Shown one piece after another: positions 35,715 to 45,409 of a DNA stretch of 64,000 bases (the stretch's first letter is position 1; each line of letters begins with the position of its first letter). The DNA comes from Zhengitettix transpicula. Its lineage: Eukaryota; Arthropoda; Insecta; Orthoptera; Tetrigidae. The stretch lies in assembly GCA_037074705.1 (NCBI GenBank), contig CM073594.1:62306509-62370508 (forward strand), written 5' to 3'. A model generated the notes under the pieces. The model was not told where the DNA came from. It saw nothing but the letters and a program-made list of their open reading frames with translations, and ran no database searches. The position numbers and the translations under genes were made by a program.

Positions 35715-36370
35715 CTAGCTTTGTTCCTGGTGTTGCCCGGTTTGTCATATATCAACAACCCCGTAAAGGCTCGAATTTTTCCGCAATACTTTCTTGTAAT
35801 TGTCCTCCTATGCCGAAAAGGGTTCGAATTATACACAAACAACGTCGATAGAAATACTATCATTGTCATTCACCCCAACAAATATTTATTCCATGCAAAT
35901 ATCAACTGTTCGACATGTTTGAATATTTACATCCCCGCTTCGGGGAGTTAAACGGCAAGTTGAATGTCATAATTAAACTCAGTGACAGTACTAACCCCGG
36001 ATTCGACTCCAATCTTTATTGTTTTTGCATTATTTTATGTAAGGCCACTCCACCTCCACCCTTAAGAGTGCTCCATGCCGAAGTCCGAAAGGGGTTGCAA
36101 TTATATACAGAGAACAACGGTAGAAACACTATCCATCGCTTTGAACCCTAAATATATTTATCCGACTCAAATAATAAAACGGACGTTTTAGCATGTTAGA
36201 ATACTTCTACCCCGTCCACCCCTTCTCCGGGGGGTAGTAGACGTGTCTCACTCCAAAAGTGTTTGTTTCCTGGTCGCAAAGAACACGTGTACGAAATTTG
36301 GTGAATTTTTCTTCATTAGTGTAGATTTGTATGCGGAACATACGTACATACAAACAAACATAAAAACATT
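35715..36370 (+). repeat. family B repeat, complete-looking copy
   Basis: Starts ACTAGCTTTGTTCCTGG followed by TGTTGCCCGG, and ends in TACATACAAACAAACATA. Two internal units of about 270 bp are visible. Each carries a block like TCGAATTATACACAAACAAC or TGCAATTATATACAGAGAAC, and then AGAAATACTATCATT or AGAAACACTATCCATC. Between them is the block AATTAAACTCAGTGACAG. The right end GTTTCCTGGTCGCAAAGAAC then CACGTGTACGAAATTTGGTG is shared with the minus copy at 13.9-14.5 kb. The short open frames inside are not conserved between copies. Confidence 0.75.
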
Positions 36371-37660
36371 TATTAGAAGATGTCCCACGTTATCCCAGGT
36401 ATTTCTCATATAAGAAAATAAAATACGTCAATGTTAAATGTAAAGGTCTGGAAACTGGGAAAAATCTTTGTTGTTTGGGTTTATTGAATTAAATTTTAAT
36501 TTAAAGGGGTTCGTTTTTATTATAAAGGAAAGAGTTTAGAATGTATGTCGAAGTTTGAATCGAAAGATAATGAGCAACTATTACGAGTTTCCGTAATTCC
36601 AGACATGAGAACGGTTGTTATTATATTTTTATTTAAAGTAAGCGCGCTTCCCTTCGGCCGCTGAAGCAGTACATTATTCCCGAGCAGTTGTTATACATGG
36701 GACAACATTGCTTGTATCGGAAAAGCCCCCACCCCCCGTACCCGCCCCTGCCGCGCAACCACCATCACAGCCCCTGCTTCGTGATGGGGAAAATTCCAGT
36801 CTCGGCAGAGAGAAATGCTCCTTTCGTGAAATTAATCTAGTCCCCTTTACCCTCTCCTCCAGGCTGCAGGTAAATTATTGATCCAAGTTGGTCCCTGCGG
36901 ACAGGGCTTAACTTTTAGCAAGTTTGTTGATTGGACCGGGGACTCCCACGTTCCCATTACCCTTAAGCAGGAGTGTTTGCCTACCAACCTCCTCCTCTTA
37001 TACTCGTATGACGATTTCTACCTCCTTTACTAGTCGTCCTTAATTGTTGCGGACTTGTTTATAATACTCTAGCTGCACTTTTGCAACCATTATTTATTTA
37101 CTTTCTTGTATCCTCCTATGCCCGCCTACATAAGGCGACCTTCCACACTTATAGGTCAACATCTGTAACATTGGAGTTGTCTCATACACCTGTATTGTAA
37201 TGAGGCAAAATTCTAAATACCACAAAAATGATTTAAAATAAAATAAAACTTTCAAGGTCTTTGAGTGTATTGGAAAATACGAAATCTGGGGATTACTGGG
37301 GTGTGAGTGACAGTGGCTGGCTTTTTTGAGAAAATTTATGACGCTCTCTTTCTGACATCTACTTGGCAGACCAGAGGAGAGGGACAGTAGCTGGTCAGTG
37401 TCCATCGTGGGCAGGTGAAATTTTGATATAAGATGTAAAGTTTTCTGCGCACCTCATTTGGGAAGCAAAAATAGTTGATACGGTATTGTGAGGGAACGGA
37501 AATATGATTTATGAGTTAATGAGTGAATACAGTTAAAATTTGAAACGCGAAATTTACAGAATTATGTATGGCAGGAATACGACGGAACGAGTTCGACGAG
37601 TGTATGGAAAATTAAGTTGTGTTATAAAGTAAAAAGCAGAGTAAACGTTATAGTTTTTTT
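36371..37660. other. no gene seen; possible regulatory patch
   Basis: No gene is supported. A GC-richer patch at about 36,635-36,970 (GTAAGCGCGCTTCCCTTCGG, GTAAATTATTGATCCAAG, CGGACAGGGCTTAAC) is not repeated in the window and could be conserved non-coding DNA. The 103-codon minus frame at 37094-37405 has no recognisable motif. Confidence 0.4.
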
Positions 37661-38187
37661 CTAGGGTAACAGGCTACATGAGGGTAATCCACATGGTGGC
37701 AACTCCCCTTTAATAGCATAAGAAGGGATTTGAAAAGGGGGATGCGGAAGGTAGAGGAATGTAGCCAAGGGTTAACTAGGGCCCCCGGGCTATGGTTTAA
37801 GGATCCTACTCGGAAATTCGCCTAAAAGTGATACAGGGTGAACCCTTTAAAAACCTGCATCAGGTAGGTCGGGCATTAGGTACTTGTCCCACGCCGTTCC
37901 GATGGCGGGAGAGGAGTTTGCTGTGGGGTCGAAGCTTTCCCCACGTCGTGCCTTGACCGGTTTAAGAGGCAGCTGGCCGACTATTCCAATAGGAATAGCG
38001 GACAACGCTTACCGTATGCCCAAGATCTGCAACCCCGGAACATTCACCCTTCAAAACAGACCGAATTGCCTCGGCATGTGGGAACCTTAGTTCAAAACCA
38101 GAGAGATCTGAAGGCATCCCCAAAGGTAGCTTCCTCCAGAGCTCTCTGGGAAGGTTCTACTGCGAGAGAATCCTCTCGGAGGCTTCC
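37661..38187 (-). repeat. family A copy, one hairpin unit
   Basis: Plus strand starts CTAGGGTAACAGGCTACATG after TTTTTTT. It runs through the whole family to CAAAACCAGAGAGATC, AAGGCATCCCCAAAGGTAGC and a single imperfect hairpin unit (CTGCGAGAGAATCCTCTCGG). The 68-codon plus-strand frame ending at 38,090 is in the same place as in the other copies. Confidence 0.9.
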
Positions 38188-39036
38188 TTTTTCGAAAAGT
38201 GAAAGTAAGGAGAACAGTATGAAATTCAAAGTGAGAAATACTGAAGACGGCGGGAGAATAGCAGAATAGAGACGGAAGAGCAGTTTCACCAACGACGTCC
38301 AGGAACCATACCAGCAAGCTGATAAGCTATAACTACAAAAATAGTGTATTAGAAATTCGTTTATATTGCCACTTATGTTTTGCCGAATCTCCCAACGAAA
38401 ATCTACCCATAAAGAAAAATAAGTCTAAGTTCTAAACTTAGTTTTGTGAAAGTTAGTTATTTTATTGTAATTTTGAATTATTTATTTCATTTTAAAAGTA
38501 GATATTTAAATTAATAAATAAATTTTCGTTATTTATAATAAACAAAATATAATAAAAAATCATTCATTACAATATATCTTTAAATCCCTTCTCGTGAAAA
38601 ACATTTGCAAATGATTGGTACTGAGTGACGCAGCAAGCTTTCGAGAAACAATAGACACTTATATATAATAATTTTAAACTTTAAGAATCTTACAGTTTCA
38701 CGTGACATAACCTCAAATACTCCATCAAGTTTTCAATGTAAGTTTTTCTCAAAGCTGAGTGTGTGGCAACGTCGCCCTGTCTCACAATTTGTCAGTGTTA
38801 TATTTCAATTTATATTTTTGTGGTACTACTGAAAACCTCCACTTATCTTCTTATTTCATGTAAATACGAAGTGCACGTGTCGGCCAATTACGAATGGGAT
38901 AAAGTGAGAAAAAAAATCCTTTCACTGTCCAAATTGGAACACATTCATTTTCAAACTTTTTTAGAATGATGTCTGGAACAATTTTATATGGTCGTTTATA
39001 AAATTTATGTAGTTTTCACATTAATTTGATGAGAGC
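38188..39036. other. no gene seen; pre-insertion host sequence
   Basis: AT-rich. It ends at the target duplication AGAATAAAGACAT (39,037-39,049) of the LINE inserted next to it. Confidence 0.5.
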
Positions 39037-39049
39037 AGAATAAAGACAT

Positions 39050-39666
39050 CTAGGAAGGAGGAAAGATGGGCAAATGTTACTAACATCTCCATAGAGAACT
39101 TCAATTCTGATAGGGTTCGGAGTTTTAAATACTTGGGTTCAGTAGTAACAGAAAATAGTACAATAGGAGAAGAAATTAGAGAACTACTTCCTCTTTTGAA
39201 ATCTCAATACCTTTCAAAAAAGGGAAAGGTAAATATTTATAAAACTGTAATTAAACCAGTAGTGACCTATGCAGCAGAAACCTGGTGTATGCTGAGGTGC
39301 GACGAATTCAGAATAGCAGCTTTATGGACCTAAGTATGAAAATGAGGAATGGAGAATCAGAACTAACAAAGAACTATGGTGATCCCCAAATTGTGAGCTT
39401 CATAAGGAGTGCAAAACTTAGATGGGCAGGGCATGTGGACAGGAGTGAGGAGGGAACCCTACTACAAAGAATATGGAAAGGAAAACCAGGAGGAAGAAGG
39501 TGTGTAGGCAGACCTAGAAATAAATGGGTGGAGAATGTAGAGGAAGATATGAAGGAGTTGGACATAAGAGGATGGAGGAGGAAAGTAAGAGATAGAAGTG
39601 AGTGAGCTTCGATAGTGAGGCAGACTCTAGCCCTGCAAGGGCTGTAACGCCAGGGTGTATGTATGT
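39050..39666 (+). pseudogene. 5'-truncated LINE, reverse transcriptase C-terminus
   Basis: This is a retrotransposed fragment with a precise 13-bp target duplication (AGAATAAAGACAT at 39,037-39,049 and 39,667-39,679). It encodes only the end of a non-LTR reverse transcriptase. FKYLGSVVTENSTIGEEI, YKTVIKPVVTYAAETWCM, and then in other frames EEWRIRTNKEL, YGDPQIVSFIRSAKLRWAGHV, and GRPRNKWVENVEEDMKELDIR are typical of the thumb and C-terminal region of such enzymes. Frame changes lie near 39,290-39,380. A TGA at 39,603-39,605 interrupts the last segment, which otherwise continues to the natural stop TAA at 39,645-39,647. The 3' end is a short TGTATGTATGTA tail. The upstream palm motifs and endonuclease are absent because of 5' truncation. 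The clade is not certain. Confidence 0.92.
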
Positions 39667-39679
39667 AGAATAAAGACAT

Positions 39680-39983
39680 GGATGAAGCACACTGAAGTAA
39701 ACAATTGTTAAAGAAATGTTGATTAAAATATATTAGAATTTTTTTAAAATTAAGAATCATCGTGATATTTGACCTGAGAACGTCTATAAAAGACAGGTGC
39801 AGTGATATTTGTGTTAGAGTACTGACTATATTGAGGAATAGAAGAAATATAATTATTTTGCCCCGATAGTTAATTTTTAAATTGCCGCACGAATTGAAGC
39901 ACTATATTGTAAATATCTCAATGTTGAGTGTGTTGCAACGTCTCACAGAAGACTTATCGCCTTCCAAGCTGCATTGGGATATA
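39680..39983. other. no gene seen; mariner flank
   Basis: AT-rich interval between the LINE and the first mariner. It ends with the TA target site at 39,982-39,983. Confidence 0.6.
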
Positions 39984-41270
39984 CAAGGGTGAATCAAATA
40001 TAAACGAGACTTTTGGACCTGCGCGCGCAATAGTGATGGAAGAACGTTCCGCTGTTATTGGCTGTTAGGTTGGTTTGTCAGGAGTGGGGGAAGCACGTGA
40101 CTCATCATCATAGACTCGCTCAGTGTCCATCGTTACGATGTCCGAGCAGGAGGTACCTCCCTCTATTGCGCAACGTATTGTTATCAAGTTTTTAGCTGCA
40201 GAAGGTGTAAAACCGGCCGAAATCTTGAGAAGATTGACTGCACAGTTCGGGGAAGAGACGCTGTCGCGAGCTAGAGTGTTTGTTTGGCATAAACAGTTCG
40301 TGGAGGGCCGTGAACGTGTTGAAAATGAGAGCCATGGCCGCAGACCCCGCACCAGCATTACAGCGGGCAACATCGACAGTGTTCGTCAACTTGTTGAAGG
40401 TGATAGGCGTCTAACAACTTCGGACATTGCAATTGAGGTTGGAATAAGTTATGGGAGCACTTACTCTATACTCTCAGAGGAGCTAGGGTATCGCAAGGTG
40501 GGTTCCTCGCCTTCTCACAGTTGACCAGAAACTGAATCGTTTTCAAGTGTGTGAGCGTCTTCTTACACGATTTTGGGAAGAAGGAGACCCATTTCTTTCT
40601 CACATTATCACCTGTGATGAAACGTGGGTGCATCACTACACCCCTGAGTCGAAACAAGCAAGTATGGAGTGGAGGAAGAAAGGAGGAACCGGACCAGTGA
40701 AAGCCAAGTCACGATTATCGGCTGGCAAGGTTTTGGCTACCGTTTTTTTGACCAGCGTGTCCTGCTGCACCTTGATTTTTTGCATGAGCACAGAACAATT
40801 AATGGGGCAAACTACTGCCAAATTTTGACTGAGGTCAGACTTGCATATCGCCGCAAAAGACGAGACCTTCCGATGAGAAAAGTGATTCTCCTCCATGACA
40901 ATGCTCGCCCCCATACAGCAGCCCTGACCGTACAAAAATTGTTGCAACTGGGTTGGGAGACACTGGAACACCCTCCATACAGTCCAGACCTGTCTCCCTG
41001 CGACTTCCATGTCATTGGTCCTCGCAAGGAAGCTTTGGGAGGGCAAAAATTCCACAGCGATAATGAAGTTGAAGCATATGTGCGCAATTGGCTACAAACA
41101 CGACCTGACTCTTTTTACGTGGAACGAATTAAAAAATTACCTATACGCTGGGAAAAATGTGTTTATAAATCAGGAGATTATGTAGAAAAATAAACTATGA
41201 TTGTTTGTGCGTTTAAAATCAAAATAAATATTTTAAAAAATAAGTCTTGTTTATATTTGATTCACCCTCG
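39984..41270 (+). mobile_element. mariner transposon 1, complete, inactivated
   Basis: A complete 1287-bp mariner-type DNA transposon. The terminal inverted repeats begin CAAGGGTGAATCAAATATAA on the left and, on the complementary strand, CGAGGGTGAATCAAATATAA on the right. They pair over about 29 bp with two mismatches. The element is bounded by TA on both sides (39,982-39,983 and 41,271-41,272), the usual mariner target duplication. It carries one transposase frame, broken by two frameshifts. The TIRs and protein differ clearly from the 47.3-kb mariner. Confidence 0.95.
40138..41193 (+). pseudogene. mariner 1 transposase, two frameshifts
   Basis: Mariner transposases cut and paste the element in the nucleus. 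They use an N-terminal paired-like helix-turn-helix region to bind the TIRs and a DD34D catalytic core. The ATG at 40,138 begins MSEQEVPPS. The DNA-binding part is followed by GRRPRTS and an SDIAIEVGISYGS second helix-turn-helix. After YRKV about 8-10 bases are missing near 40,500, which shifts frame before WVPRLLTVDQKL. The first catalytic Asp is in TCDETWVHHY (about 40,616-40,640). A one-base loss in the T-run near 40,746 shifts the frame back. The second Asp is in LLHDNARPHTA and the third in YSPDLSPCDFH, exactly 34 residues apart. The end ...GDYVEK then a stop is intact. With both lesions ignored the length matches a normal mariner transposase. It is not functional as it stands. Confidence 0.93.
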
Positions 41271-41272
41271 TA

Positions 41273-42480
41273 CAACAGATCTTAATCAGTAACGGATTAA
41301 ATAAAAAACTGTTTACCTTATATACGTAGATTGGACTAGTGAAGGCGAAAGAATTTGAAACGACACTTGACGTTAGTTTACTGGTCGCACAAGTGGGAGT
41401 GAAATTAGGAAATATTAGCCGCCATTGTCCAGAGCGGAGCAAATAACAGCGATAGTGGACAGGGCCAATATCAATGTGCTCTTGCCGACTTGCGTCTGAA
41501 TTAGAAGGAAATGGCGCCGGCTTTCCCAACCACAATGGTTGTATGGCTCACCGGAGGGAGATAGCTCTCTGCATTGTCTGCCACGTACGCACTCCGGCAA
41601 CAGTGGCAACATCGCCTAACAGACAGTTCCAAAATAACATCGGCCAGCCACTATTCTGAACCAAACTTGCTTCATTATTAAAGTAAATGGCTTTAAATAA
41701 TTCTTTTCAACAAAAAGATATATTTCGAATCCTGCTGAAGTCTTTTCCTGTCTAATTTTTACAACTTTTAATTAGTTTCTTGTTATTCCACAACGCTACA
41801 GATCCCCGGATATACTTTGACTTGTTCACACTAGCCTTCATTCTTCACTCTTCCATACTTTATTTTTCCCACCCGCAATTTTTTCCTTCCGTTTTTTTCC
41901 CGAGTCTGTTTTTTTTATAAAATCCGAGGCTCACCTGTGGCAACGTTATCAGTTTAATGCAATTATCACTGCGTTATTAAGACGAAACAACAAAACTCTT
42001 GGGTTGAATTTCCAAACACCTTCTGTAGCATAAATTTGCCGACGCGATGTGGCCTCTTAGTGGTTACATTGATTGAGAAAGGCCACATTCCAGAGCACAG
42101 CAAGCTCGATGTTGCACCACGATACTCGCAAGGCCCGTTTAGGACGTATAAAAACAATAGAAAAGTTCAATGCTACAGGTTAAATTTATTAGATGTAAAA
42201 TATAATGGAAAAAATTCAGTATCAATATTCAAGTTCACCGTCAGATTTTCCACCTATGACGTCACGACACTATGTTCCTTACGCGCAGCACACAATCAGT
42301 TGACAACTTGAAAAATGTGGGAGCACATATATCAAGGTTTAAATGCCAAGGGTACTTTAATGCATTTAACAAGAAAAATATTTATTATTTTTTCCGTATA
42401 GAAATTTATTATTAAATTTATGAAACATCTCTTTCATCACTGGTTCGAGTTTTTATGAGTTTAAAGCAGAGGTTTTGAAA
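41273..42480. other. no gene seen; one GC-richer patch
   Basis: No gene is supported. A patch at 41,440-41,650 (CAGGGCCAATATCAATGTGC, GAAGGAAATGGCGCCGGC) is unlike its AT-rich surroundings and may be conserved non-coding DNA. Short frames there on both strands have no domain. Confidence 0.4.
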
Positions 42481-42736
42481 CGCCATCGGAAGGGCGTGGG
42501 ACAAGTACCAAATGCCCGACCTAACTGATGCCAGTTTTTTATAGGGTTTGTCCTACATTACTTTTAGGCGAATGCCGGGTAGGATCCTTGAACTGTAGCC
42601 CGGGGCCCTAGTTACCCTTGGCTACCTTCCTCCACCCTTCCGCATCCCCCCTTTCAAATCCCTTTCCTATGCTATAAGAGCGGGTTGCCACTATGTGGAT
42701 TACCCTATACATAGCCTGTCTACACCCCCCCAAAAA
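42481..42736 (+). repeat. family A copy, 5'-truncated
   Basis: Sense-strand copy starting at CGCCATCGGAAGGGCGTGGG. It runs through TTTAGGCGAATGCCGGGTAG, the CCGCATCCCCCC block, and CATAGCCTGTCTACACCCCC into an A-rich tail at about 42,730-42,737. It is immediately followed by AGGAATAATGCA, the left target duplication of the next copy. Confidence 0.9.
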
Positions 42737-42750
42737 AAGGAATAATGCAC

Positions 42751-43312
42751 ACGGAAGAAGAACTGCGAGGGTTTTTCTCTCGCAGGCAGTACCTGCGAGG
42801 GATGTTCTCTCGCAGGTAGAAACTTGTAGGAGATATACGAAGGGGCTATCTTTGGGGATGCCTATTCCTCTCCGTTTTTGAACTAAGGTTCCCACAAGCC
42901 GGGCACCTCAGCCTGTTCTGAGAGGTGTATGTTCCGGGGTCACACACCTTTGGCATACGGTAAGAGTTGTCCGCTATTCCCATTGAAATAGTCGGCCAGC
43001 TGCCTCCTAAACTGTTCGAGGTACGGAGAAAGGAATGCTGCGTCCCCACAGCAAACTCCTCTCCCGCTATCGGAAGGGCGTGGGACAAGTACCAAATGCC
43101 CGACCTACCTGATTTTTCTAGGGTTTGTCCTGCATTTCTTTTAGGCGAAGGCCGGGTAGGATCCTTAAACCATAGCTCGGGGGCCCTAGCTACCCTTGGC
43201 TACCTTCCTCCACCCTTCCGCATCCCCCCTTTCAAATTCTTTTCCTATGCTGTAAGAGGGGAGTTGCCTCTATGTGGATTATCCTATACATAGCCTGTCT
43301 ACACCAAAAATA
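42751..43312 (+). repeat. family A copy, full length, 12-bp target duplication
   Basis: This is the best complete copy. It is flanked by AGGAATAATGCA on the left (about 42,739-42,750) and again on the right (about 43,313-43,324). The 5' end has two self-complementary units. One is CTGCGAG...CTCGCAG at 42,763-42,785, and the next starts 29 bp later at 42,792-42,816. It then runs through TTTGAACTAAGGTTCCCACA, GGTGTATGTTCCGGGGTC, GTCGGCCAGCTGCCTCC, CTATCGGAAGGGCGTGGG and CCGCATCCCCCCTTTC to TAGCCTGTCTACACCAAAAA. Long frames are open on both strands across the middle. I see no tRNA-type A and B boxes in proper spacing. The duplication and A-rich end point to insertion by target-primed reverse transcription using another element's machinery. 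Confidence 0.9.
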
Positions 43313-43324
43313 GGAATAATGCAT

Positions 43325-44543
43325 ATAACCGAAATTTATGAAAGTATTTCACAGAAAAGAAAAGTTGTAATTATGAATTTCATTACTTACAGATTTTGTG
43401 TCGGTTTCTTGAAACCGAATGTCGATGACGCACCTTAGACTGGTTCACACGTTGATCGGGGAGTGATGGCTCCTCTCGATCACGTATCGATTTCTGGAAA
43501 ACGCTGGCTCCAAAATACAGCGAAGAGGAACAGGTTTCACGGCAGCGAACAGGATGGAAAAATTCGCCCCGTGCGAGTTTATGACCAATGCTGATCCTGA
43601 CCATCTGAACCGCCTAGTTGTAGTTGAAAAACTTTAGAATTATGGATTTTTATTTCATCACTTTCTCTTAAATTAAAAAAAATATTCTCGCAACAGAATC
43701 CGACGGTTTATTTCATGGTTGCGCTCTGCTGTAGAGGATGTTACTTTTTAAACGCCTCATAGTAGACTGTCTCTTTCGTTTTTGTCTCCCTCAGATTCTA
43801 AGGAATTATCCAGTCATATACTTTCTTACATTTCGAGGCTTCGAAAAGTTGCCCAATAAAATTGTCTGTTTCATACGTCGTAAGGATTCAGTCGTAGCAA
43901 CAATTCTATGTTGACTGCTAGTCCCGACTGTCGTCAAACAATGCCCAACTAAATTCAATAAAAAAATGTAAATATTTAAAGTAGTCACGTTAGCGATATA
44001 TGTTCGTTACAAGGAAGTTAAGTTCCCACCAGCGTGGTTCTCGGACACTAACCAACACATTAAGGTGACAATTGTAGGGAGCAGAGAACTTCATTCTAAG
44101 GAGAATTAGATCAAACAGTAAGAAAATTGAAGCTTGTTTTCCCTTAGTTAACAGACAGCATAATTTTCTTGTCGTTGCTCTTTAAGATGGCGCTGCGGAG
44201 GGGTGCGACAGACAGGCCGCAGACTCGCGGAGAAGAGGTAGTAAGGAAGAAACCGGTGGTGATATTTAAGGATCGGGCCCAGGGCGCAAGCTCCACCCAC
44301 GCCGCCGGGATCCTCCACACCGCAACCTTTCTTACGGCCCTCGGAGTCTCGCTCGATATAAGCAAATGCTGCTCCTGCGCCCCCGGGGAAGGGAAAGGGA
44401 CAAACCAACCGTACTCACAACGTTTCCTATATCTCGACCTGGTGACAAAGAATAGATTTTGTTAGCATATTTGTTGAATATTTAAAACATTAGCTTAGAG
44501 GTGTTTTATTCGTTTAAATATACATGTATACTCCACGATTCAT
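43325..44543. other. no gene seen; CpG-rich patch at 44.17-44.43 kb
   Basis: The left part is ordinary sequence. At 44,180-44,430 there is a CpG-rich patch starting TTTAAGATGGCGCTGCGG, with frames open on both strands (98 codons plus, 73 and 86 codons minus). None has a recognisable domain or clear codon bias. It could be a promoter-proximal exon or a regulatory island. I make no gene call. Confidence 0.4.
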
Positions 44544-44554
44544 CCGATCAGTTT

Positions 44555-45123
44555 ATCCTTGTGAGAAGTCTGCGAGAGAATTCTCTTGCAGGTAACCTGC
44601 GAGGGATTTTCTCTCGCAGGCAGAACCTTTTAGGAGAGATACGAAGGGGCTACCTTTGGGTATGTCTTTTCCTCTCCGTTTTTGAACTAAGGTTCCCACA
44701 TGCCGAGGCACCTCGACCTGTTTTGAGAGGTGTATGTTCCGGGGTCGCAGACCTTGGGCATACGGTAAGAGTTGTTTGGTATTCCCATTGGAATAGTCGG
44801 CCAGCTGCCTCCTAAACTGGTCGAGGCACGGAGAAGGGAATGCTGCGTCCCCACAGCAAACTCCTCTCCCGCTATCGGAAGGGCGTGGGACAAGTACCCA
44901 ATGCCCGACCTACCCGATGCAGGTTTTTCTAAGGTTTTCCCTGCATTCCTTTAGGCGAATGCCGGGTAGGATCTTTAAAATATAGCCCGGGGGCCCTAGT
45001 TAACCCTTGGCTACCTTCCTCTACCCTTCCGCATCCCCCCTTTCAAATCCCTTCCTATGCTATTAAAGGGGAGTTGCCCTAAGTGGATTACCCTCACGTA
45101 GCCTATTGCCCAAAAAAAAAAAA
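44555..45123 (+). repeat. family A copy, full length, 11-bp target duplication
   Basis: Full-length sense copy with flanks CCGATCAGTTT (44,544-44,554) and CCGACCAGTTT (45,124-45,134), an 11-bp target duplication with one change. Two hairpin units lie at the 5' end (CTGCGAGAGAATTCTCTTGC and CCTGCGAGGGATTTTCTCTC). The 3' end is GTAGCCTATTGCCC followed by about 13 A. The minus-strand 68-codon frame (44,687-44,893) and the plus-strand frame (from 44,772) are both intact. Confidence 0.93.
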
Positions 45124-45134
45124 CCGACCAGTTT

Positions 45135-45245
45135 CCTCGAAAACTATATGATACCTAAAAAAATTTATAACCAAGACTATGTAACAGAGTGTTGATCTCA
45201 CAGTTCAGAAATCTTAAAGTTTAAATTGAAACACAGGACATTGGC
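45135..45245. other. short spacer, no gene
   Basis: AT-rich spacer between the A copy and a short hairpin. Confidence 0.5.
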
Positions 45246-45329
45246 TAGAACTATTTTTTAAAATAGAAATCAGATAAATTTATTTAGCGGTTTAATTTAT
45301 CTGATTTATTTTTTAAAAAGGTAGTTCTA
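45246..45329. repeat. 84-bp near-perfect hairpin
   Basis: Inverted arms of about 35 bp (TAGAACTATTTTTTAAAATA... at 45,246-45,280 and the complement ending ...AAAAAGGTAGTTCTA at 45,294-45,329) are separated by a 13-base loop. The pairing is almost complete around the ATCAGATAAATT segment. It could be a miniature foldback transposon, or a small hairpin-RNA source if transcribed. No target duplication is obvious. Confidence 0.8.
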
Positions 45330-45409
45330 TCAAATGACGTGTGCTTACATTTAAAATTTCAAAGTAATGAACTGGGACATCAACAATCTATTACATGAAA
45401 TTATTCTAA

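Noticed and set aside
39050..39666. A host gene related to the RWAGHV...GRPRNKW protein
   Set aside because: It is bounded by a perfect target duplication and ends in a microsatellite tail, so it is a retrotransposed fragment.
40636..41055. Minus-strand 139-codon frame inside mariner 1
   Set aside because: It is the antisense shadow of the transposase gene.
42739..43324. Reading the two AGGAATAATGCA copies as a tandem-duplication junction
   Set aside because: Possible, since both A copies end near this sequence. A 12-bp target duplication of the full-length copy explains it more simply.
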